Source: Azorinus chamasolen
Taxonomy: Eukaryota > Mollusca > Bivalvia > Cardiida > Solecurtidae
DNA: 64,000 nt
Direction of reading: 5' to 3'
NCBI GenBank assembly: GCA_963576725.1
Contig: OY755243.1
Location: 38,053,243 to 38,117,242, forward strand
Both the position numbers and the translations under genes were made by a program. Numbering within the stretch: position 1 is the stretch's first letter; the number at the start of each line of letters is the position of its first letter. Shown here in pieces: positions 46,801 through 58,800 of this stretch. Below the pieces are notes generated by a model. It worked only from the letters and a program-made list of their open reading frames with translations, made no database searches and was not told the DNA's origin.

Positions 46801-49800
46801 TAAGAACTAATTAAAACAAGTCTTTGTTCGTTTCTTTGGTGGCATATTGCTGCCAACACTTAAGCACTTGGCGTTCGCAAAAATGTTCCTGTTAAATAAC
46901 AAACTACATAGTTTTAATGAATGTTTCGTGTTAGCATGTCATATAATTATCTTAGACTTGAAATTATGAATATTTTCCCGAGAACCAGTTGCATAACTTA
47001 ACATATAATTGTGCTAGTGCCTGAATCTACCACCATTTAAACAATGGAACCTGTTATCTTAAGCAGAACATTATCATGAAACTGTTACTTAGCTGAAACC
47101 TTTCCTAAAAGTACTAAGCTTGCAAATATATTACAAAACTGTTTATGCATTGTTATTTAACCCCTCACTTGCTGAATTTTAAAATACATTTCTTCTTCTT
47201 TACCCATTCCCTGTTGTATAATTGCATATATCTTCACTGTCTGCAATTATTTCTCTGTGCAATCACTGCTGTGGAGTGCACTGGTTGCACAATCAATTTG
47301 TAAATAGTGCAGACCCTGATGAGACAGCTCATGCAAGAGCTGTCTCATCTGGGTCTGCACTATTTACAGGTAGGTATATTGACGTGAACAGCAAGCGAAG
47401 GGTTAATACGAGTATATGATTACCTGGATGGGTTTACTCAAACTCACAGGAGGTAGTCACAAAGGCCGAATAACCTTTCGGAGGTAGTTACGAAGGCCGA
47501 ATAACCATTTTAGATATGATATTTGTGTTTAACCTTTTACTCCATAAATATCCATGTAAGAAAATATTATATCGTCAATACTGATTAGATCTATTTTATA
47601 CTGGCACATGGACACAGGAATATTTGGCCCTGTCAGAAATTGTGAAATGTCATACACCAACTGAGCAGACACTAATCAGATAGTGCCTTTAAGAGCCCTC
47701 TGATCTGGGTCCACTCTGTTTACAAAAGCGTTTAAAACGCTCATTTATGAAGTTTCTTACTGGTCTTATTTCATGAAAAAAGGTTTTATGAAAATATTCG
47801 GGGTAAGACTTTTCACTTATTTTATGAATTTAAAACGAACATTAGCGGACGCTGAGTGATTAAGTCGCGGCAGATATGTGCCACCATGCATTGTTTTCTA
47901 CGGCTTCCTGTCCAGCAAACTTCTCGGCATGCTGATGTAATGGATACCATTAATAAATTTGCTCGGTAGATATGTTTGCACTGGTCTAAAGCAATTTTAC
48001 TTCCAGTTCGTTCAAGCGTTTGTGAAACTACTGCATTAGCTAGGGTTAGGGTTAGGGCTGGATCCTGATAAACACGTATAACGCTGCCCTCTTTTTATGT
48101 ACGCCGACAAGAAAGGTTTAGTACTCTATGAAGATGACTCTTAAATCCGGAAACGGAAGGAGGACGTCGGATATATGTCGTGTTTGTCGTACCCTTTATT
48201 ACTTTTCTACGGTTACTCTGTTTGCAGCTCAATCACTGAATACACTAGCGATAGGTGGATACAGTTTGTTTCAATTAAATATGTTTCCGTTCTACATGCA
48301 ATTTACCAATGTATTTGCCATCGCGGTTGTTGTAGATTAGTCGGAGAGGGGATACGTTTATTTACACTTTTTACCTTTTAGGGTGGGGATGGAATAATTG
48401 TGATGTTGGGCTCCCCTAAACCGGTTTAAACCCCCAGTGACTATTGTCACTGACCGTTCCATGGCGGTACTTCTATCTTCCCCTTACTTCCATCTCCCCC
48501 TATTGTTTGTTTTTTGTCTTTGTGCGTCTCTTTGTGTTTTGGTAGTTATCTACATTAACTGTTGTGGTACTGTTCGGACGGCTGTTTGTTTTGTATGTGC
48601 TGTTTCCTGCATGGCTCATATTTGTACTTTTATCGTCGTCTCATCCGGGTCCACGCTGTTTAAAAATGTAATGCATGTCGCGTTTGACAGTATATGCCTT
48701 ATGTTTTAAGTGCCATCGACCAAATATTTGTTATGAACAATGAATCTAAACTAATCTAATCTTATTTTCATTTACCATTTACTTGATGAAAACGTTTTTT
48801 GGCCATAGCAGAAACTATAGAATCAGATCTATATCAGCATAAGTAAACAGAACATACACTGATCATGTTATAATATAACAATATAACATGTCTTAAGCGG
48901 CCATTAATGTATTGAGCAGGTAGTTGCAGAAAACTCCTTTAGAACCAGCCTTACAGACCAATAATTGGACCTGTTTGTCTCATCGATGTAAATGAATAAA
49001 CGAGTATCTCTGGCATTATGTAGATGACGTTTGGAAACTAATTTATAAAGGAGATAACCCATTTTCCTATCAGAAGGTCCTTCAGGAGCGCCCTTGTTTA
49101 GTGTTATGTTGTTTGTATATGGCCGTATTAAGGGACGTTTGCACAAAAGGTTTAATTCCATTCATCACTTATTAACAACAACCTTTTCTCTGTCCATTAA
49201 ATTCTGTGAACGACTGTCATATAGTCAACAATTAAATTTTATAATAATTTTGTATATCATGAATTGTAAGAGATATGGAAAGTTTGAAAAGTGCATCTAA
49301 CGTCAACTTACCCGATGTTCTGTTTCTTTCAGTCATGTGATAAAAAATACAAAAAGCTTAGGAACCATTCAGCTTGTGCGCCGAAATCGAGCAAAGCCAC
49401 GGACTCAGGTATGTATTAATATCTGATTAGCAGCGGAACACCATGTCCCTATAACTCCCATTTTATATAAGGCAAAATTGAAAGTTGGAAGCCTGTGGGT
49501 TCCTGGTAGAGTTCTTTGATTTAGATTTACGTTGTTTGCATATGTCCCTGTATTGGAACATGTGTGCGGATAGGTTAAGCGGACAATCGCGAAGAAGCAT
49601 GGGTATCTTTATGGATGCTTACACATTTCCCTGTACAATTTTCATGGAAGAAATGATGGGATCATGAATATTTATGCAAAGATTTCAAGTACCTTTTGCT
49701 TTAATGTACGCTGTAGAATCATACCTATATCTTGCCATAAGTAAACAGACAAGATCCTGATCAGACGGCCTCTGCTGGAGCCGTCTTCTCTGTGTATACT

Positions 49801-52800
49801 CTGTTTGCAAATGCATAAAATCGTTTATCCTGTCACGTGCCTATTTTCCTGACGGATAACAAGGTGCCTCATAACCTTTTTGTTATTATGCCAGTTGGTC
49901 ACATGATCGATGTTATGTCAGTTGGTCACATGACCTGTAGCCGAAACTACTTTTTTTTACCGAGACGTTTATTTCGTGAATACACAAATTTACGTCTACC
50001 GAGTACTAGATCTACTGAATAAAAAAAGTTTTTGTTGATTTCAATCGATACCCATTAAACTAAATAGATCTAATTCTTTCACTTCATTCTCCGAAACTTA
50101 GGCCCTAGCATATTCTAGACTAGATCTAGTAGATCTAGATCTAAACTAGATCTAGTTGTTTGTCGCGAAATTACCATGTTTAGATAAAATCCACATCAAG
50201 AATCATAAATCGTCTAGATATCGTCAAGTGACAGGTTCTTTTTCTCACATAACCAACCGGGGCAACGGTTTTGTTTTGAGCATTTTTTTTAAAGCAATGT
50301 GACATTTTGGAATTCCAGTGACGTAATAACGCCTTTATAGTGACGTCATCAACAGTCTAGAGCCAGTAGAGTCGGGTATACTTTGCGGTGCATTTTGTGG
50401 TACATTCGGTACAAAATAATTATATGTTGCTGTCGTGACAAGGATAAATAGAATATTTGGTTCCTAGCTTTGAATGAGAAATATTATCTGGCTCGGCTTC
50501 TGAATATATCAGGTTCGCCTTCGGCTCACCTGATAGCATGGTCTTACCATCTATCGAACCTCTTAACCTTTGACCAGGAACAAAAAATGTTTACTGTGAA
50601 TATTGAAGAAAAAAATAAATCAGCAGTTCAAAATAATCTTTTATACATACCCTGAAACAATTAAATATTTTTATCCTCATCTATTAATCCCCAAACAATC
50701 CAGTGTTCCCCACCACCCGCATAACAAAAACAAAAATGGCTGCCAGAAAAACCTCACCTGCCTATCGAACCTCTATTTTAGAAACTGTTTACTGTAAAAT
50801 AATACTCATAGTCACGTTATTTCATCATGGGCACGCGACCTTTGCATAAGCTGAAGGGGTCAGAGCTGTCAAACATTTTAAATGTGGTACACTTTTCAAT
50901 TCACGTTGATATTCTATAACGTAGTAAGAGTTTTCTCATGTTTAGCATAGTTGAACGGAAATAAACTGTTTTGACCTGTTTATGACATATATTTCGTTTT
51001 TAAAGCTACGAGGCGTTGTTTACAGACAAAGCAACGGTACTCATGGTTTTATGACGTAGTGTGCACTTCTACATGCGTAAAAACACCAAAAAATGAAAGG
51101 TTCGATAAACAGGTGAGGTTCGATAGAAGGTGAGTGTACGATATATTCATCCGCCTTGCCAGATAACATTTCTCATTCAAAGCTAGGAACCAAATATTCT
51201 CTATTTATATGTAGGAAAGGTTAAGCGGCCAGCAACATGAGGTATATATATTAAAACTATTTTAGCGGTTATTTATTTTTAGCTCGTCTGTTTTGAAGAA
51301 AAATCGAGCTATTGTGATCACTGGGTCGTAGGCGTTGTCGAACTTGTCGTCGTTGTTGTCGTCGTCGTCGGCGTGCAAAACCTTTAATGTAGATAATTCC
51401 TCGGAAAGTATAAGAGCTATCATCATGAAACTTCATAGGTTAGTAGATCTCATTGAGGGGAAGGCCCCTACATAAGCTTGGTTTCAAAATTTGGAGTTAT
51501 GGCCCTTTTTGTTTTTCAAAGATGCTTAATTTAGCTGGACAAACACCAAGTAAGACGAGCGTTGGCGTTGTTTGAACATAGGAGTCTTAAAAAGCACATG
51601 GTTGCTTAAGGCAGGGCAAAAGTAATGCAAAAAGTTTTCTGCATTACTTGTTACTTGCATTAAAGTACCACCTGCCTTTAAGACCAAAGATTAGACCTTG
51701 TTTCACTGGCCGCTGAAGACATGTTCTACTGTGTCTCTATCTGGTATATGGATCAAAACAAGTAGTAACAACATGTGGTTGATTGATTAATTGCTTGCAC
51801 GGGCTTTTATATATATATGTATGTGTACACATTTGCCAACTAAGTAAAACCAGATCGTCCACTCCTGGTATGATTCAACAGTTCCATTGCAATCGTAACA
51901 CTTTTATAATGTAATGATTTCGTACATGAGGCAAATGGTTCAAGACTCAGACTCTCTACGTCTTCAAACAGATTATATCCAAATCAGACGGCTGATCGTG
52001 ATCTGATCTGTTTGCCTATGATATAGACAGCTGATTGTGATCTGATCTGTTTGCCTATGATATAGACAGCTGATATCGTGGTCTGATCTGTTTGCCTATG
52101 ATATAGACAGCTGATCGTGATCTGATCTGTTTGCCTATGATATAGACAGCTGATCGTGATCTAACCTGTTTGCCTATGATATAGACAGCTGATCGTGATC
52201 TGATCTATTTGCCTATGATATAGACAACTGGTCGTCATCTGAACTGTTTGCCTATGATGTAGACACGATTTTACAGAGTGACATGGCCAAACATTTTTGT
52301 GTCCATATGGAATTATAACAATTAATCTCAGTAACATTCATAGTGTCCTTATTTCTTACCCAATATTCACGGATTAACCTTTCCTCCATAAATACGAAAA
52401 TAGGAGCAAATGCTCTATTTATCAATACAATACAAACTTTATTTAGAGTCGGTGCATATATAACAATGTAACATTAGCTATGTATAGCTATTTACCGACA
52501 TTACATCACAGTAACAACTTATGACATACAAACAAACACAAGAACAATACAGACACATATACAATCAATTAAAATGACAGATCATATAAGATTCAGAATT
52601 ACAATTACAAAACACGCAACTGATTCCCATTTTTAGGAAACAGGTACATGTACTGCCTATGGTTAAACGAGAATATAGAGTTAAACATTATGTTTAGAGT
52701 GCATCAATTACACATAAGGCCTTAAAATTATATGTTAAAAAAGTGTATCTTACATAAATGCGTACAGGTCAGGTTTCAGATCAGATGTCGAGAGATTTGA

Positions 52801-55800
52801 CATCCGATCAGGATCCAGCCTGGAGGCTGTAAATCAATTCACTTAAAAAATAAAACTTTATTTAAAAGTACAAAAATGAGTCATGCAGGAAATACCACAT
52901 ACAGAACAAACACTCGCCCGAACAGCAACACAAGGAAACAGCAAATGTACATGGGTAGAAAAAACAACAAGAGACGCACAAAGACAAAACAAACATTCAA
53001 TAGGAGGAAGATGGAAGTACCGCCTTGGAACGGTCAGTGACAAAAGTCACCGGGGGTTTAAACCGGTTTATGGGCGCCCAACCTCACCCTTATTCCATCC
53101 CCATCCTAAAAGACAAACAGTGTAAATAAACGTATCCCCTCTCCGACTAATCTACAACAACCGCGACAGCAAATACAGTGGTAAAGTGCATGTATAACAA
53201 AAAAACATTTAATTGAACATACTGTATCCACCTATCGCTAGTGTACTCAATGATTGAGCTGCAAACAGAGTAACTGTAGAAAAGTAATAAAGGGTACGAC
53301 AAAAATGAAATAGTACAGATATCCGACGTTCTCCTTCCATTTCTGGATTTAAGAGGTCGCCTTAAGTCCGTACTTAATATTAAGTATAATCTCCGACGTA
53401 CAAGCAAACTTAAAACAATACATACACTTATATTTTATGATCAATTAAAATATCAGAATGTTTAAATTTTAGAAGTGCATTTACAATGGTTTACACACAC
53501 TTGATTTTCATTTTTAGGAATCAAGTATATGTATTACCTATAATCAGTAAGAGAACATTTAAAAGTATATTTAGAGAGAGAAAGTAAAAAAAATAGCATA
53601 CATACATGTATCACTTAATGCATACAAATTAAATTTTAATGTTACTGACGTGCATCTTGCATCTATGCATTCAGGTTGGGTTCAGATTGGATGTCAATAT
53701 ACTTGGCAGCCAATCATAATCCAGCCTGGAGGCTGTAAAAGTTATACAGAGCGAATCTGTCTGGAATTTTGCTGATCTTGACTTAAGTCTAAGACTATGT
53801 TTAGATTTACAATAAGGACTGAATAGTAAAAAGCATAATATTGCGACTGCTTATATCACAATGGTTTTAAACTAAAATTCTAAAAGTTTACTTTTCTCTA
53901 GTAAAGGCTCCTTTTGGGTAGAATCATCCAAAGAGGTTGGGTCTAAAAATAGCCCATGGGGAAAAGAGTCAAAGTGTTAAAGTAGCCGTTACAGAGATGT
54001 TTTAATTGAAATATATCATCTATAAAGTCCACTGTCTTTAACATTTACCCTAACGTAAAAAGAATTCTCGCTTTGCCTTTTCTTTGTTAAGTAATGTCAC
54101 AATGAATATATATTACCTGAACGTTTATGCATGTAGTGGCATATGTGTACATGCATTTTGGTATTGATAGAAATCTATCATAATTTCAAAGCAAACAGAG
54201 CCACAGTAGAACCTGTCATAAGCGTCCATCAGTTTACTGAACATAGGAGTATTAAAATCAGTTGTTGGGGCAAAATTAATGCAGCACGCTTTTTGAATGC
54301 CTTTTGACATGCATTAATCTGCCACCTGCCTAACAGAATCTTAATTAAATCTATTTTGACCGCTTAAGACAGACTCTACTTTACTTTGTTTACAAAGGCG
54401 TGAAAGTATGTTTATATGATGGAAAGGCCTGTCCCGGTCGGGAAGATGCAACCCGACAGATGCATTTTCTTATGATATATTCTGGTTTTATAACCATTTG
54501 TTATGGTGGCTTCTTGAATACAGTATTTGTTACTCGTTTTTAAATATTGTATTATATTCCAAAAACGATGTTTGCTAAGCCTTGTTAAAAATTATATAGC
54601 ATTCCGTTTGTTCCTTATTTCGCCAGGCGTATCACCAGACGAGAAGGAATACATCCTGAAAGAGCACATGCGCATTCGCCGAGAAGTGGACCCACCGGCA
54701 ACGAACATGCGTGAAATTGTATGTATTTGAAAGAGGGCACTGTTTTATGTGTAACGTGTAATAAAAAAAGATTCAAGCTGTCCTTTGTCTTAGCAGGCAA
54801 ATAGTCAATCTGTTCTCTGCCTTAGCAGGCAAATAGTCAAGCTGTCCCCTGTCTTAGCAGGCAAAGAGTCGTCAAGCTGTCCTCTGTTTTAGCAGGCAAA
54901 TAGTCAAGCTGTCCTCTGTCTTAGCAGGCAAAAAGTCAAGCTGTCCTCTGTCTTAGCAGGCAAATAGTCAAGCTGTCCTCTGTCTTAGCAGACAAATAGG
55001 CAAGCTGTCCTCTGTCTTAGCAGTCACATAGTCACACTGTCCTCTGTCTTAGCAGGCAAATAGTCAAGCTGTCCCCTGTCTTAGCAGGCAAATAGACAAG
55101 CTGGCCCCTGTCTTAGCAGGCAAATATTCAAGCTATCCTCTGTCTTAACAGACAAAGAGTCAAGCTGTCCTCTGTCTTAGCAGGCAAATAGTCAAGCTGT
55201 CCCATGTCTTAGCAGGCAAAAAGTCAAGCTGTCCTGTATTAGCAGGGAAATAGTCAAGCTGTCCTCTGTCTTAGCAGGAAATAGTCAAGCTGTCCTCTGT
55301 TTTAGCAAGCAAATAGTCAAAGCTATGCTCTGTCTTAGTAGGCAAAGAGTCAAGCTGTCCTCTGTCTTAGCAGGCAAATAGTCAAGCTGTCCTCTGTCTT
55401 GTTTTGATAATCCCTCCTTTGTACACATATGCGAACACAGTAGACTAAAATATCTCTGTAGAAGCTATCTGATCAGGGTCTGCTCTGTCTGTGGTTTTAT
55501 GTTACAGATCGGAATGGATACCGTTTTGCCATCACAATATGTTTCCTTGCATTCTTTTCTATTTTGATACAAGATATACCGCTGTGTAATATAATGTCTG
55601 CTTGAATTTGGATCTGTTAAGATTAGGTACAATTTATCGAGTGTTAATATTGTTCTAAAATGTATATATGAGCAATTTTATTAAATATTTTTAACAAGTA
55701 TTGTTCTATATTCGAAGAGTATTGTTCTATATATATTGGTCTATATATGAGGAGTGCTGTTCTATAGATATACATGTACATTGGGGCATTGTTCTATGTA

Positions 55801-58800
55801 TACGTCGAACACTATTGTTCTATATATGAGGAATAGTTGTCTGTAAATGAATAGTATTGTTCTATTTATATGAGTAATATTGTATTATGTATGAGGAGCA
55901 ATGTCCCATATATGAGGAGTATTGTTCTAAGTCAATTCTATCTCAATCGAATCGTTTCTTTGCGACACTGCATTGTTGTAGAACAGTGGAATATATTCTG
56001 TGTTTTACCATTATCCCGCTTATCACAGCGTAACTCGCGTTTGTAAACAGCCTGGATCCAGATGAGGTGCCGAGTCATAAAATCTTGATCGAATGGGATC
56101 CACATTTGAGGAGACATTACATGTTTACGGTAGGATAAGGGTAACACATGTAGTGGGCGAGACTTTGTTCAAACAAAACAAAATACTCTGCTGTATAAAG
56201 TTTACTGTATACAGTTTAGTTAACACAATTTGTTGGATAATAGCAACAATGGGTGTATTTCAGACCTGGGACGATGAGTTGGCCAACACAGCGCAAAGCT
56301 GGGCAGATACCTGCAATCTTAGACATGATAACTCTGATCAGCGCATGGTCCCAGGTAAAACCTCACCTATTTGAACCATCTTCTTATATAGGGTTACTGC
56401 CTTTAATGAGTCAGAGGCATCTGCAAATGGGTTGTAATTGTCACGAGCCTGATGACAACAACGGCTTTGGGTGACGTTGAAAACCCTTTACCTGACGAAT
56501 ATTCATGTAGGCAATAATAAATATATGACCGTATCAATAATAATTTAATGTACAGTAAAACCTCTCTATAACGGCCACAAAATTACATCAATTATTTTGT
56601 ATTAGAGGCAGGTGGCTGCTTAAAGCAAGGTGAAGTAGGGGCGTTCTGCTTTACTTTCACCTTGCTTTAAGCAGCCATCTGCCCTAAATACCAACTAATT
56701 AACACAATTTAGTGGCCGTTATAGAGAGGTTTTACTGTACTTATACAACGACATAATGAGCATGGCATATTTAGCCAAGACAGACATTATAGAATCAGAT
56801 TTACATTATTTTATTGTTAAACAGAGCAGACAGCTCCCTCAGGGACCATATGATCTATGCTTTGTTTACTGTGGTATGAAAGGGCAACTCTATCAAGGAA
56901 ACGTCTACATGTGTAAATGCTTAACAATTATTACTACCATAATATTATTCATTCAAACGTTTTCACTCTTTTGTCTGTAAATAGTATATCCTGCTTAAAT
57001 GCTAAAAGTAAAATAATTCCGTGTGTGAGTGCTTGTGTGTGTGTAAGTGTGTGTGCGTGCTTGTGAATGCGTTTATGTGCGTGTGTGTGTGTATGTTAAT
57101 TATAGGGGATGTTGGAGATAACGATGCCACTTACGTGCGATATACTTTTGCATGTATATGTATATTGACATATTGGCAACTAATTTTCGAACATTCGCAT
57201 TGGTCTATTTTTCGGGCGTCCATTATAGCAACCATTTGAGAAAATCTAGGTTAAGGTGCATTATTGGAATATCGACAATTCCAAACTTGTTCTGCGCGTT
57301 TTAGGAATTTTAGGAATTGCAATAATATCGAAAATATTGGAATGGGTGATAATGAGGATCAATCATAGTCTATTTTATTTATATGAATTGCATTGTACGA
57401 CTCTCATACAATTTTCAGAAGAAATTTGGGAAAGGGAAGTTGTGACAATGCAAATAACTGGCATTGTATTCTTAGCATTTTATTTGCAAAATAACAATGC
57501 TTATCACAGAGGGTAATGCAATTTTGACTTGCGGGAATCTAGATTGTTCCACTATTATTGGAATTCCTAAAACGCATAGGACAATTCTAGAATTGACCAT
57601 ATTCCACTAATGCGCAGTCCATGTAGCCACTCAAATGGATGCTATATGGCACGGACACCTTCCAAAATGTCTGCAGTGACATAGAAAGACGAAATACTGA
57701 TACAGGTCACCTCTCAAAACCTTGAGCAATGATGATCGATACTACATATTAAATACCTATATGGTTTGCAAATATGCCCGTAAAGGGAGAACTAAAACGG
57801 GCCTGCATTGTTATACTATTATCTGCGAATGGTTAATTTGCACTCCATAGAAGCCTGTTATATTCCATATCGCAGTCATTAGATCCAAGTGGATACGTGA
57901 ATTAGCTGTCCCGGTTGGTTTGCCACTTGTACTTGAAAGTAATGGGAAATGCGCCCGAATATAACCCTTTACACAACGAACACGCATTTTAACTCCTGAA
58001 GGTGCCTGATCATTCAGTTCTGTTTGAAAATGGAATAATATAGATAAAAACTACATTTTCGGCCATTCTGTGTTCGTACGATTCGTATGTTGAGATCAAC
58101 AAACAAAATTCAGTTGAGATCAACAAACAGAATGTTTGGTAACTGTTAAAGAATTGCCACTAGTCCGTGTGTCTTTATACACAAAGAGTATGTAACTCTG
58201 AAAGATTGTATAATTTCCTCCCAGCTTTGTTGCTGGCCTGCAGAACGTAGCAAATGTTTTGTCGCTACTGAACACATACCACGACCACGGTAAAAATTGC
58301 TGTTTACAAGTTCATGCATTTCACTGAACATAAAATACAGATGAAATTCGATATCTCGGACTTCAAGGGACCATACAAATTACTTTGAGATAACGGAGGT
58401 TTCAGTCATCTAAACAATTTCTCAATTGACGCAGAACTAACTAAAGTACTGCTGAGAACTCCTACAGGAGCTTTCAGCTTTACTTTTGACCGACAGTAAG
58501 CTGTCACATGTTTCTAGATATGTGTAATGATACATTTTAGAACAATTTTGTATTATAAATTTTGGAAGGACCGAATTTATGCTTCGAGTTATCCCGAATT
58601 TCGAGCTATACGAGTTCGAAATACCGAAGTTCAACTTATCTCTGACGTGGCGTCTGATTACGAGTCTAAACAGTCAGATGTCAGTATGCGTAGCAAACTG
58701 TATCTATAAACAGTGGAAATCCAGATCAGCCACAGTATATGAAAGTATACTGAAATTAACGACGTTTAACAATCCTCCAGTTTAAAAACCAATACCGTGT

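Noticed and set aside
48041..48057. Interstitial telomere array
   Set aside because: Fewer than three TTAGGG units; kept only as a junction observation.
54776..55399. 32-bp repeats as a CRISPR array
   Set aside because: Head-to-tail units with no unique spacers; an ordinary minisatellite in an intron.
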